Shown here: one piece after another, positions 21,607 to 33,030 of the stretch | How positions within the stretch are numbered: the stretch's first letter is position 1 | Layout: each line of letters opens with the position of its first letter | NCBI GenBank assembly: GCA_964023275.1 | Contig: OZ029915.1 | Coordinates: 16,818,275 to 16,882,274 of the forward strand | Direction: 5' to 3' | DNA: 64,000 bases | From: Norana najaformis | Taxonomy: Eukaryota; Annelida; Clitellata; Crassiclitellata; Hormogastridae | Notes under the pieces: model-generated | What the model was told of the DNA's origin: nothing | Seen by the model: only the letters and a program-made list of their open reading frames with translations | Databases searched by the model: none | Position numbers and translations under genes: made by a program

Positions 21607-22740
21607 GGACCTTTACCAATAATATTCCTGTTGTAATTGTAATTGTAAACGAACATTTATAAAGCGCCACTTAGGAAACAGTGGCGCTCCCGACTTGAAC
21701 AAACAAAAAGGATTTCAGGCGTTTGCGGGACTGGGTAGGAGAGAGACTAAGTAACTGAAGCCGCAGGTCAAGAGGAAGGCAGTTCCAGCTGGAAGGGCCA
21801 ACAAAGGCAAAGCTCCTGGACTGGGCAGTTGTAGTGCGGACGCGAGGGACTACCAAAAGACCACGGGTAGCTGAGCGAAGGGAGACATGGGCAGGCAACG
21901 AGGAAACCGGAATACAAAAAGAAGTTAAGTAGGACGGAGCAGAGCCTAGAAGGCAGTTGCGCATAAGGATAAGAATCTTAAAATGGATCCGTTGACTGAC
22001 AGGAAGCCAATGAAGTGAATCACGAATAAAAGTAGATATATGGGCAGACTTTGGAAGACCACCGATAAGGCGTGCAGCAGCATTAAGTATAGACTGAAGC
22101 TTGGAGGTGTTAATTGCAGAAAGTCCAATATAGGCAGCATTGCCAAAGTCAATCATAGTGCAAATCAGGGCATGGACCAAGGTAGTGATCGCATGAAGAG
22201 GAAGCGAGTGACGAATAGAGCGGAGTTGTCGTAGGTGGTAAAGACAAGAGCGGGAGATATTATTTACATGGTCAGTCAGAGAAAGAGTTTGATCCAGGGT
22301 GATTCCGAGGTCACGGACTGAGGAAGAGAAGTGGATATGAGGGAAATTAGAGGAAAGGGAACTAAAGTCAATTTTGCCAAGCTGGACACGGCCACCTAGC
22401 CAGATATATTGAGTCTTATCAGGATTAAGACAGAGGCGGTTAGAAGACATCCAGAGATCTAGAACAGAGGTGGCCTCAAGGATCCGCTCAACCATCAGAG
22501 TGGCTGAGGCAGCCGGGCCATGAGTAAAGGATTGAGTGTCATCAGCATATTGGTGAGACGAAACACCCAAGGGAAGAAGTATACTGGCCAGGTCAGCAGT
22601 ATACAGGATATATAGAAGAGGTGCAAGTACCGAACCCTGTGGAAGACCATAGGGAATGTGAGTCCAGGCAGAGCGAGTGGGCCCAAAAATAACAGAAAGG
22701 GAGCGATCAGAAAGAATGATCGTAAAGGTGCCAGGTGATA
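21607..22740 (-). mobile_element. CR1/L2-type LINE, 5'-truncated, with open RT frame
   Basis: On the minus strand one frame is open for about 355 codons. It includes the RT motif GLPQGSVLAPLLYILYTADL, the catalytic YADDTQ box, LCLNPDKTQ, DLGITLDQTLSLTDHV, LIGGLPKSAHIS, LHWLPVSQRIHFKIL and the C-terminal SFAFVGPSSWNCLPLDLR. The 3'-UTR ends at TTTATAAATG and a TTACAATTACAA tail (minus strand). An uninterrupted 3' half suggests a fairly recent insertion; the 5' half was never copied. Confidence 0.88.
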
Positions 22741-22799
22741 TTTACCGTACAACATTTGCTTTACTGTGCTTCCTTCTGCAACATGCCTGTTCTAACTTA

Positions 22800-23100
22800 A
22801 TATCGTGACTTCTGTAGTGCCATCGTTATTATAATGCACAACACGTCAATGACGATGTTCGCATTAATTGAAACCTTACTCAAAAATCATAATCCGTTGG
22901 AGAATCCGGGCAGAGAATTCCAACACTTCGAATCAGCCAGTGAGAACACTTCAGGGCCCAGCACTCTTCTAGTGGATGGCACAGCAAGAGTCAGTGTCCA
23001 CTGATCGAGTGCAATATCTGTTGGTATGAGAGGTGAGAAAGAAGCAGAGATAAGTTGAATGAGTCAAAGTACTTTGTGAACTATAAAACAGATTTTAAAC
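22800..23100 (-). mobile_element. LINE 3' fragment
   Basis: Shares GACTTCTGTAGTGCC, CCACTGATCGAGTGCAATAT, TGTTGGTATGAG and GTACTTTGTGAACTATAA with 47320-47680, and its 3' terminus with 63165-63300. It is the 3'-UTR and ORF end of a third LINE subfamily. Confidence 0.65.
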
Positions 23101-23488
23101 TAGATTTTTTGCTTGATGGGCAGCCTGTTTAAGGAATGCAGTGTAGAGGTCTTTGTTATGTCTCTGGTCAGAAAATTTTGATTTTTCTCTGTGTGACCTA
23201 TTTCCCTCTATCTGTCCTTTTAGTATACTTAATACTGGTTTCATTAGTACTCTTCTCACGTAGTTCTTTAGGGCAAAGGTTCCATAGTTCTTGCATTCTG
23301 TCAGGTCTCCTTTCTGTGAAATTTGCACCAATATGGACTTTGTCCATTCCTCAGGTATTTTGCCCTCTTTCTGTATACAGCTGCTAAGTTTCTTTTGCAT
23401 GCATGTAAGTATGAACAGAAGAGGATGCATGTGCAGTGTGAGTGTATGTCTATTATCCTGTGCCTTGTCTTGTGCATGGTGTGTGCAG

Positions 23489-23844
23489 GAGGCGGACATG
23501 GCAATTGCGCCACTGACGATAACGTCGAGTCGTGAGAGCGTCATTGACTTTTCAAAGCCATTCATGAGCCTCGGCATCAGCATAATGATCAAAAAGCCAA
23601 CCAAAGACACGCCTGGCGTCTTCTCCTTCATGAATCCTCTGTCCTACGAGGTCTGGATGTGCGTCATCTTCGCCTACATTGGAGTGAGTGTGGTCCTCTT
23701 TCTCGTCAGTCGATTCAGTCCCTTTGAATGGCACATCGAAGACAACCAAGAGGGAGTGGCAGTTGCCAACAACTTCACCATCTTTAACAGTCTCTGGTTC
23801 TCACTTGGAGCTTTTATGCAGCAAGGCGTGGACATCGAACCGAG
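23489..23844 (+). CDS. AMPA receptor exon D: S1, M1 and pore loop
   Basis: The exon follows a GTGTGTGCAG acceptor, with 118 full codons plus two bases. It carries the Pro, Thr and Arg ligand contacts in APLTIT..R, then [16 protein letters not shown], and transmembrane segment M1 (about [19 protein letters not shown]). Next comes SRFSPFEWH and the pore [14 protein letters not shown]. The Q/R position is a genomically encoded Gln, which in this family gives calcium-permeable channels unless edited. It ends at an AG/GTACAC donor in phase 2, and the next exon supplies the third base of an Arg codon. Confidence 0.97.
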
Positions 23845-23914
23845 GTACACAACTTAGCATCACGTGACATAATATGACATAGCTGATGCAGTCTAACCGA
23901 GCATTTTATGTAGT

Positions 23915-24060
23915 TGTATAGATATTTATAAAGTGCCCTTTAGAAACCACTCAAAGACTCTGAAAGCATTACACAACCCTGAATACCATAAGAAAATAGT
24001 TGCATAATGGCATTCCGTTCCACTGTAGGCAGGCCAACTTTCATAAAGACATGCTTACAA
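23915..24060 (-). mobile_element. LINE 3' end in the short receptor intron
   Basis: GATATTTATAAAGTGCCCTTTAGAA resembles the TATAAAGCGC terminus of the LINEs at 9378 and 21607. It fills part of the 333-base intron between exons D and E. Confidence 0.5.
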
Positions 24061-24177
24061 TTTGCCAACAATTAAAACAATGGTGATTATGTAGATGGGC
24101 GTTTTACTGTTCTTCATAGGCTTAGCAAGCTAAATCTGCTATAGACTGATCGAAGTACAGTATATTTGCTTCAACAG

Positions 24178-24376
24178 ATCGATGTCGGGCCGCATTGTTG
24201 GAAGCGTTTGGTGGTTCTTCACTCTGATTCTGATTTCATCTTACACGGCTAATCTGGCAGCTTTCCTGACGGCTGAACGCATGCAGTCACCGATCGAATC
24301 TGCTGAAGACCTTGCTAAACAAACCGAAATAAAGTATGGAACACTGGATGGCGGCTCGACCAAAGATTTCTTTAAG
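24178..24376 (+). CDS. AMPA receptor exon E: M3 and start of S2
   Basis: The exon follows a CTTCAACAG acceptor. Its first base completes the split AGA codon, then it reads [20 protein letters not shown], then the gating motif SYTANLAAF, then [16 protein letters not shown]. It ends with GGSTKDFFK, which holds the Ser-Thr pair that contacts the glutamate gamma-carboxyl in this family. The donor AAG/GTGAAC is phase 0. The intron separating it from exon D is short (333 bases) and contains a LINE 3' end. Confidence 0.97.
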
Positions 24377-24769
24377 GTGAACGAAACTTTTTCAGCTATA
24401 TAACTTGTCAGGTTTCTGTCTAAGTAGAAATTGCACACGTCAAAGCTCAAAAGACAACATCAATTGCCAGTAGGTTTCAAGCTCAACTACTGGTCACTTA
24501 CCAAGATATGCAGTGAGTTTAAAAAGTACTGGGGATTATGCTGTATCTCTAAGCAAAATGGTACAGGTTCATCAAATTTTAGTAATAAATTATTGCAAAA
24601 AGTGCGTTCCTTGTTAGTTAGGTATCTAGACACTTAATGTAGCATCTTTAAGCAGGCCCACCTCACAAAAGTGCTGCCTACACTGAATGATGCTAAATAT
24701 GCTTAAGTGTACTTAACGGTCATGCCATTCCACAGAAACTACCATCCTTTGTGTTCCGACTGACCTATT

Positions 24770-25925
24770 AACGTCTGCTAACAGTGGCCTCTGTACTCCC
24801 GTTAGCCTTCTTGACCTTAGTTCTGCATTTGACATGGTTGATCATAGAATTCTTTTGGAAAGATTACCCACTAGTTACGGACTAACTGGTCAAGTCCATG
24901 CCTGGTTGACCACTTATCTGTCAGGTTGATCATACAATGTTAACTTTTGAGGCTTATCCTTTCCTCCACCATTCATATGTGGTGTTCCTCAGAGTTCTGT
25001 TCTAGGTCCCTTACTGTTTATCCTAAATTCGGCTTCTCTGCTTTCTCTCATACCATCGTTTAATCACCACAGTCATGCATATGCTGATGACCTCCAAATG
25101 TATTCATCTTGTCTAGTCCACTCAGCCACTGAACTGTCTGCAAATAAGTCTAAATGTGTCTCTGTAGTACATGACTGGATGTCTCAGAACTGACTCTGTC
25201 TTAACACAAACAAAACTGAAGTCCTCTGATGTAGTCCTCCCAGATGTAATCTGCCAATTATTCATATTTTCCTACAAAGTGTACAGATTGACACTGGAAT
25301 CTCATGTTTACCAGCATTACATGATCCTGTTAATTTTACCTGAGGCAACTTAGACCAATCTGTCGGTCTCAAACTCTTGATGCTGCCAAAGCTCTTGTCC
25401 GTTTGCTTGTCTTTTCACACTTAGACTTGCATTTCAGTACTCAGTTCTCTTCCTCATCGTCTTTTTAACTCCTTACAATCAATTTTTTGTGCAGCTGCTT
25501 CCCTTTTTCTTCAGATTTCTCCAAGATCTCCAATTACAGACTTAATGCCTTCAAGGTTACACTGACTATCTTTTCCAACTTGGGTCCAGTTTAAAGTTCC
25601 TGTCTTTGTATATATGGGTGATTTATGATCTAGAACTGAGCTACCTTGCTGACTCATGCATTCCGCTCACACTTAATCCCACCAGTACAGACTTAAGATC
25701 AGCCTCCTCTGGCCACCTGTTTGTTCCAACTTACCAGAAAAGACTTGCTTGTTCACGTGCTAGTCCACATCTATGGAATTCACTACCACCAGTTTTGAGG
25801 GACCTTCTCTTTCTCTTATTTCATTTTGCAAACAATTGAAGGCTTACCTTTTTTACAAGCTATCTGTTCTTTTGAGTGCAATATAAGTAACTGAGTAATA
25901 ATAATAGTAATAATAATAATAACGA
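24770..25925 (+). mobile_element. CR1/L2-type LINE fragment with AAT tail
   Basis: The + strand, across frames, carries LINE RT text: FDMVDHRILLERL, a [12 protein letters not shown]-like block, LVFSHLDLHFSTQ and a C-terminal end before an AATAATAGTAATAAT tail at 25893-25925. Many stops; inactive. Confidence 0.7.
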
Positions 25926-25944
25926 TAACAATAATAAGCCCAAG

Positions 25945-26570
25945 GCTTGATGACGAGGCCATTAGAATAGCAGTTGGCCTTCATCTTGGAACTGTATTTT
26001 GTGAACCACACACTTGGGCTTTCAGTGCTCTTGTAACCGCTGATGGTTCCCATATACTTCCTTGTCCTTTTGGCCTTGGTCGGACAACCCAACATGGCGC
26101 GTGAAACGACCTCATCTGCCGCTGTTTAACTCATGCAGATTTCCCTGCCATTAAGGACCCCCCACTGATGGCAAGAGACCGGACGGTCTCACTTTGATTC
26201 CCTGGTGCTCCGGGCATAGCCTCATATGGGATGCCATGGTGACAGACCCCTTGGCTTTTTCATGCTTACCTTCAGCATCAGTTATGGCTGGTGCTGCAGC
26301 AGAGCTGGCAGCTACCAGGAAAGATGCTAAATACTGCCTCCTCCTCGCAACATATGACTTTGTTCCTCTAGCCTTTGAAACCTTTGGCCCCATCAATAGC
26401 ACCTGCCTAGCATTCATTACAGACTTGGGATGCAACCTAACTCACACTTCCACAGATGCGAGAGATAGTAGCCATCTGTTTCAACACCTTTCATTAAAAA
26501 TTCAGCACTTCAGCGCTGTTGCTTGTTGCAGTACCTTCTCCTTGCCAGAAATGGATGACATATAGTGTCA
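25945..26570 (+). mobile_element. Retroelement tail with nuclease-like motif (copy iv)
   Basis: The + strand carries LDDEAIRIAVGLHLGTVFCE, then after frame changes LIPWCSGHSLIWDAMVTDP, AATRKDAKYCLLLATYDFVP, LAFETFGPINSTCLAFITDL and LFQHLSLKIQHFSAVACCS. It lines up with the tails at 17390, 17985 and 19050, but the knuckle cysteines are mostly lost. Confidence 0.7.
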
Positions 26571-26953
26571 TTTTTACTAGTCTCCAGATAACATTTTTCT
26601 TCCGAGAGATCATATGTACCTTTGGGTTAAAATAATAATAATGAAAATAATGACAACGAAAATATACTTACAAATATTGTATAGAATTATGACCACACAA
26701 TAATAACATTAGTATTAATATTGGTTTACGGTACTTTTCACTTTTGCAAATGCCTACAATATCGGTTCGGTATCAGTTAAACTGACTCACCGCCAACATC
26801 TATATCACTGTGTTCACAGATTTATTTTAAAATAGCCAAGTAGTCAAATACTAGCTATCCAAGTTTTCATCTTTTAAGTAAAACCATTGACTACTACTGC
26901 TAGACTGAACTACCTAAGAAAAATTGTCCACATGTGTTTTATATCGCCATTAG

Positions 26954-27201
26954 AAATCCACCTTTCCTGTCTACGAAAGGATGTGGGCATTCATGTCATC
27001 AGCCGAGCCTTCCGTCTTTGTCAATACAACCGACGATGGAGTGAGTCTAGTGAGAAGTAAGAACGGAAAGTATGCATTTCTCACAGAATCAACAACAAAT
27101 GATTATGTCAGTCATCGAAAACCGTGCGATACCATGAAGGTTGGTGGAAACCTGGATGCTAAGGGTTACGGCATTGGCACGCCAATGGGATCGGATCTAA
27201 G
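26954..27201 (+). CDS. AMPA receptor exon F: ligand-binding domain S2
   Basis: Exon start at 26954 is fixed by the ATTAG acceptor and by alignment: [14 protein letters not shown] keeps exactly the residue spacing of FFRRSKIAVFDKMW in the family. It continues through [20 protein letters not shown] (the Glu that binds the ligand amino group), [13 protein letters not shown] and [14 protein letters not shown]. The 248 bases end in phase 2 at an AG/GTGAGT donor. The split codon is the Arg at the position called the R/G editing site in vertebrate AMPA receptors. Confidence 0.97.
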
Positions 27202-27459
27202 GTGAGTTCCAAATCTAAACAACTTAAAACACAGCTAATCAACCTAACGCATAGCCTTTGGAAAGTAGGCATAATATGAATTGCTGTGAAACACATAGTT
27301 TGCTCAGTCCTACTTGATTATTTGGCTAACGTGATCAAACTTAATTTTCTTCAAAGCTTGGAAATAATGCAGCAAGACCAGTTGGTTGTCAAATACCTTA
27401 ACTGATTTGATTTCAGACAGTATTCCACTATCAAATGGCTTTTTATCTTTGATCACCCG

Positions 27460-28710
27460 CACCTACTTTTGATTCTCTTACTCCCGCAACCTTGGATGAA
27501 ATCTGGTCACTCATTTTCTCATCTTCTGACAAACTACACCTCCTAGATGCAAATCCAGCTCAACTTCTCAAAAGCTGCCTTTATGTGTTTGGTGCCTAAA
27601 TTTTTACACTAATCAGTTGGTCGCTTGTCGATGGCTCCTTCACATCATGTTTCTCTCATGCAATAGTCACCCTTTGCTGAAGAAACCATCTTTGGATGCT
27701 GACACTATGTCAAACTACCAACCTATCCCAAATTTGAATTTTATTTATAAACTTGTTGAATGCATTGTTAAAAGTCGACTGGAGGTGCGAGTCGCTGTCT
27801 TTGAACTCTTTGCTTCTCCTTTTCTAGTCAGCACATCGCAAAATTCCACCCCACTGAGACAGCTCTTCTTTCTATCCATAGTGACATTATCTGCGCCATG
27901 GACAATAGCAAACTAAGTGCACTGCTCTTCTTGACCTGTCTGCTGCCTTTGATGCTGTCAACCATGCCATCTTGCTCCATTCCCGTGAGCACTAGTTTGG
28001 TGTATCAGGCCTGGCCCTAAACTGGTTCAAATCATATCTTGCCTTTCGTACTCAGTCTGTCTACATCAGTGGAGTGATGTTGGACTGGGTACCACTCACT
28101 TGCAGGGTCCCTCGAGGCTGTGTTCTCCTAACTTTTCTCCTTGTACACACTCCACTAAGTGTTTTACTGAGTCAAAGTGGTCTGAACATATATCATGGGT
28201 CCTAAATTCATTACACTGATGATACTCGACTCTACATTTCCTTTGATAATTTCTCTTCTTCCAGCTCTCTCACTCTGTTATCTGATATCTTTAACCAAGT
28301 TCAGGTTTGGATGGCAGAAAATGGACTGCTCTTAAACCCATTCAAAACAGATTTTCTCCTTAATGGAACTTCACAGCAAGTGAATAAATTTAACTCTTTG
28401 AATTCAGTTCATCTAGGCATCTTTGTTGTATCATGCTGCTGTTCATCCTGCAATTTGGGTGTTGTGTTTAACTCAACCTGTCATTCACAGTGAACACATT
28501 TATTCTATATGTAGGTCTGCCCACAACCACGTCGATGAGTTCATTTGGATTAGATGCCATGTTCCATTTTCTGCCTTGGTGTGTTTGACTGATACCCTCT
28601 ATACTCGACCAGGTCTTCTGGCCGTCTAAATCAGCAGGGACCATCGACTGATGCTTTAATCATTATTACAGTGGCGCTATAGAAGTTCTTAGATTATTAT
28701 TATTATTAGG
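27460..28710 (+). mobile_element. CR1/L2-type LINE fragment with ATT tail
   Basis: The + strand carries SNYQPIPNLNFIYKLVECIV (the pre-RT R-P-I-S-N-L-x-F-x-S-K block), then frame-shifted DxSAAFD-like, GCVL and HLGIFVVS segments. It ends at CAGTGGCGCTATAGAAGTTC and a TTATTATTATTA tail. Confidence 0.7.
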
Positions 28711-30447
28711 AGCTCCCTGTATGCAGTGGAATTTACATAAATAAACAAGCTGGCAAGGGTAAACAAATAGGTGATAATGAAGGAGGTTTATGCATGTTAG
28801 CAAGTTAGCAAAATTAGTCGGAAAAGATATAGTTTGAAGAAAAATGTGATACATCCTGGATTATAAACTTGACTAACATTAAAATTCATTAGTTTATAAA
28901 TTTAAGCTAATTTAAGAACGTACTTAATAGTAATTTTTATGAGCAGAACATAAAATCAAAACAAGATGCAGCCTACTTCTGGTTAAATTTCTCAAAAATA
29001 CACATGGCTGCACAATTCTAGCTTTTTATGATATAAAAATAATATAAGGACATGTGTTCGCACACTTTCCACAACCACTTGCCAACAATCATCACCTGCA
29101 AGTGAAACAAAGCTGACTAGTTTTTCCAAGTGTTGAGAATCCAGTGTTATGATCTACACAAAGCACCACAGTGTCATACTACCCAGCTGCGACACGAAGT
29201 TTCCAATAATCCGCAGTTTCGTCATCAGTCTTACCATGAAGATTAGTACTCACAAAATGGTAGTGTTTGAACACTCAAACTTGAGATTTTCTATCATGAC
29301 GTTTTGTATACGAGTGTTTGAGAGTTGTGAGAAAGTTAACTATTCTAGTAGAAGCTATGTTGTATCTGCCTCATGCTGGGACCTTACTTTATACGCGGCA
29401 CGCAGCTAGTAGGCCTACTCTGCTTCATTGTCAAGAAAACCTCCACACTACTGTGCAGAAAGACTACACATTAGTGTGTAATAAAGTTTCTCCTCAGTGA
29501 GTGGAATTAAAGTTTCAATTTTAATTCCACACATTGACAATACAGTCGCTATAGAAAGACATGTAAAAACGAACAATTCACATTTGCATTTCAACCATTT
29601 TAAGCATTTAGGTTTAAATTCAAGTTCTAAAGTATTTACACTGAAATCTACAGAGTTCTTAAACATGTGTTCCTTAGTCATGTAAACGCTTTCATTTTCG
29701 GAGTGACTTTTCCGCTTACTGGGTTTAATTTTACTCAGTATGTTTTTGGAGAGGGGTTGAAGTTGCTGAACAGTTGAGTATTCATATTCTAGAGTAAATA
29801 ACGCACCACCAAAAGGACAAGTCACTAATGGTAGATGGGAGAGTACCTAAGATGTTCTGAGTTCTTTCCTGTTTGAGCTCAGCATGGCCTTGCAGAAGAT
29901 GCTTGTAATCGAGATAAAGTCCTGTTGGTCTACGAGTTCTCCTCCAATGCATTGGCTACCGATAATAATAGGCTACAGGCCTGCATTTGCAATGGTGTGT
30001 TGGGAATGTTAAGCCCATTAGGCCTTGATCAAAAACTTCATGCTGGAATTAGCTATTACTCACTTTCACTGCAATCTCAATTGTTTACTCATAAATTACA
30101 ATTTAAAAGTCAAATTTTATAAATGTTCAAAGGATGAACTGTAACCTTGCTGGCTACAGGAGCTTATTCCAAACCCCTTTGGAGGGCATAATGGTTGGTC
30201 AAGTCTTAGTCTTGATTTTAAAAAATCAAGCTGGAGGTGTTGGTTTTGACCAGTGATGTTAGTTAGGATTCAATATCTGGCCTTGGCATGGAGGTCAAAG
30301 TTGGCAGCCTTGACCTTGGCCTCGGTCTTGTGATGTCTGGCCTCATGGTTTATGATCTTGGGCCTAGAGGCTGCAATGTTTGAGTTGTATTTGTGTTTCA
30401 GTGTGTACTTGTATTAAGTTGCATAATGCAAGTATGCTAGACCCTGT
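28711..30447. other. Intron sequence, no recognised gene
   Basis: A minus-strand frame of 125 codons at 29448-29825 is open but matches nothing I recognise, and it has no codon or splice support as a gene. The rest is AT-rich intron. Confidence 0.4.
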
Positions 30448-30620
30448 ACAAAGGATAGAGGCAATTTGTATTCACTTTTGAGATACTTCCTGGAGGCCAC
30501 AGTCCCTCGAGCATAATTTGCTATGCTAAATTATGTAAGGATAGAGGCAGGCTGTATTCATATTTGAGATACTTCCTGAAGGCCACAGACTGGTATAATT
30601 TAGTATGCTAAATTATGTAA
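30448..30620 (+). repeat. Two tandem copies of an 80-90 bp unit
   Basis: AAGGATAGAGGCA, GAGATACTTCCTG.AGGCCACAG and TATGCTAAATTATGTAA occur twice in the same order (about 30450-30537 and 30538-30620). The tandem ends about 230 bases before receptor exon G. Confidence 0.8.
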
Positions 30621-30850
30621 AATATGTGCTGTGGCACATTTTTATCATTACACACAAGTTCAGAAATTTATCAGATTTTGAACTTCTTAAGATTTGGCAC
30701 TTATTATTACTGTTCTAATGCAATTACCCTGAAATTTACAAAATACTCAAAAATTCTTAACTACGTAAATGCTTTCCATTTCAAGGACTTCTGTCTGAAC
30801 ATCTTGTTTGCTATTATTTTTATAATTTATAATTTCAATGTCGTGTGCAG

Positions 30851-30971
30851 GGATCGTATTACGTTAGCTGTGCTTGAGCTGACTGAAAAGGGTGAACTCA
30901 CTAAGCTGGAAAAGACATGGTGGTATGACAAGGGAGACAAGGAATGCGTTGAGGAAGGCACTCCAAAAAAG
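30851..30971 (+). CDS. AMPA receptor exon G: flip/flop-equivalent exon
   Basis: The exon follows a TCGTGTGCAG acceptor. Its first G completes the Arg codon from exon F, then come 40 codons: DRITLAVLEL, then LEKTWWYDKGD, ending in KK at a GTTTGA donor in phase 0. This corresponds to the alternatively spliced flip/flop segment of vertebrate AMPA receptors (NLAVLKL to WWYDKG). Only one version is visible between exons F and H, so no mutually exclusive partner is annotated. It lies just downstream of two tandem 80-90 bp repeats at 30448-30620. Confidence 0.96.
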
Positions 30972-31285
30972 GTTTGAACAGCACAACACTGCTTTTGAGC
31001 TATCCTGTCGTGTGTTCTCGTGTCATTTGTTAAGCCTGTTATATGCCATAGGATTTGAAGCCGAGTTCTGAAGAAGATAGCACTCACTGAAGTGTGGATC
31101 TTATTTTTGGTAAAGCATTGCATACCCTACAGAACTGAGTTTTGCTGTGCACCATGGTTAGTTTTTTGCAGGGCTTCCATGCCTGGTGTAAATAGAAGCA
31201 GCTACTAGACTAGCATCTTTGGATCCTTGATGTTGGTACTCATATGAGAAAGATTACATAATTTGTAATTATTGCGCTGTTTCAG

Positions 31286-31423
31286 CAAGAGGCCACCAGT
31301 TCCCTGAAGCTTCCAAATGTTGCTGGAATCTTCTACATTTTGATAAGTGGACTGGCTTTGTCACTGATGATTGCAGCGATCGAGTTCCTGCACAAGACAA
31401 GACTTGAAGCAAGGCGCAGGAAG
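31286..31423 (+). CDS. AMPA receptor exon H: M4
   Basis: The exon follows a GCTGTTTCAG acceptor and has 46 codons in phase 0. It reads QEATSSLKLPNVAGIFYILI and continues through the M4 membrane helix (about residues 12-33 of the exon) to a basic stretch FLHKTRLEARRRK on the cytoplasmic side. The NVAGIFYIL block is diagnostic of AMPA-type M4. It ends at an AAG/GTCAGT donor. The intron to the next exon is about 4.1 kb. Confidence 0.96.
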
Positions 31424-32689
31424 GTCAGTATCATAAAGAGGTGTCATTCTATGACTGATTTTGGAGAATTACAGTGAACAATGACCATGACTTGAATGAG
31501 CACACGTTATTATGTCATTCTGATGACTGTATAAATCTTCACGTACCCATGCTACATTGTTTTCTAACTTACAAAAGAGGACGTCACGAAAATCACACAT
31601 AAAAAGCGCCAATAGCTATCAATTTTAACAAGAGCGTCTTCTTCAGTAGGATGGTAAAGAATCAGCTAAAAGTATGAGCATCAGCGCTTTGGGGCAAGAA
31701 GGGCACTTCCTCTGGAGTTTAAATCTTAATATATAAGATTAAAAATATTATTAATTTAAATAATAAAAACAGGTTATGCCAACATGACATAAAAATGTTA
31801 ATAATTTTAAATAATCAAAATAAGTTATGCCAACATCTAGTTTGCTTGCTTACTAACTTTAGAAAGAATATTTCATCAAACTTATGATCCATCAGATCCT
31901 TGGCACAAAAGGGCACTTGCACCTTTGGCCTCCATCAGCTCTAACTTATTAACTCGCTAGGTTTGAACTGCAACAGTACTTTTTGCTTTCATGAAATATG
32001 CTGTTAATAAGCCCAAAGAAACGCCCATCATCGGTTTAGCAGCAAGATGTTGCTGATGGATGTGGAGTTGAGTGACAGCAGAGTTGTATGGCACAGCAGA
32101 TCAGATGCACTGGTCTGCTGAAGGAAGGAGAAAGCACTGTAAAACCAATGCCGTGGTTTTCACCCTAGACCTGTAAACAGCACTCCCTTTGTGAAACTAA
32201 TGGTACTAATAAGAGATGTTAAGTTGTCTGTCTGAAATTTGATGGCCAATGGGGAAATGGGCCTATTAGAAAAGTTACAATATTAAACAGAGCCTTTCAA
32301 AACACAAAGTGCAGTTGTTTGGTGTAACAGTATGCGCCTTGCTAATGACATGAAAAAATTATCCTAATATATCTAGGTTTTATCCCCAGTACCACAAATT
32401 CAATTGTTACTTTTAACTCAAAAGTATTATTTGACAGTGATATTGTTGATCATGCATAAGCATCAGCAGAAATTTAGGTCTTCTAGCTTCATGCTATTAC
32501 TGCGTTATTTCAACTACCAGTGATAGGAAAATTGTAGCGGTGAGTTATAATTTTGAATGATTCACTTTTCTACATCTTTTTTGTCTTTCTAGTAGCAATT
32601 CGAAGCGAGTTATTTTGATGCAATTTGAAAACAAATCTGGGCAGTGTAAAGCGTCATATTATTTCGATGTGATTTAGATTTAGACTGTT
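31424..32689. other. Receptor intron between exons H and I, first part
   Basis: AT-rich sequence with no recognised element. Confidence 0.4.
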
Positions 32690-33030
32690 GTATTGTATTG
32701 TATTGTATTTGATAATTATATAGCGCTTCTTACAGAACAAACTACTCAGAGGCGCTTCCAGTGTGAGAGCCCCTGGGAAATAAGAACGTCTTTAAACAAC
32801 GAGCTGACTGAGCTCTATTAACAACAGTGACCCTAGCATGAAGCGATAGCAGAAGTTCATTCCAGAGAGATGGGCCAACAGCAGCAAAAGCTCTCTGCTG
32901 AGCAAGAGAGGACTTGACACAAGGAACAAATAGATCCATATGATCTAAAGAACGTAAAGGGTGGGATGAGGTACTAGAGTGTGGAGGCCGAATAAGATCA
33001 CAAAGATATTTTGGAGCCCTGCCCATGCGA
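32690..33030 (-). mobile_element. CR1/L2-type LINE 3' end
   Basis: Minus strand: GRAPKYLCDLI, SLAQQRAFAAVGPSLWNELL and CLKTFLFPRG are the LINE ORF2 C-terminus. The 3' terminus ATATAGCGCTTCTTACAGAA (on the + strand) adjoins TATTG repeats at 32692-32710. Confidence 0.8.

Noticed and set aside
29448-29825. 125-codon minus-strand ORF in the receptor intron
   Set aside because: No recognisable family, no splice signals or promoter; it could be chance in AT-rich DNA.
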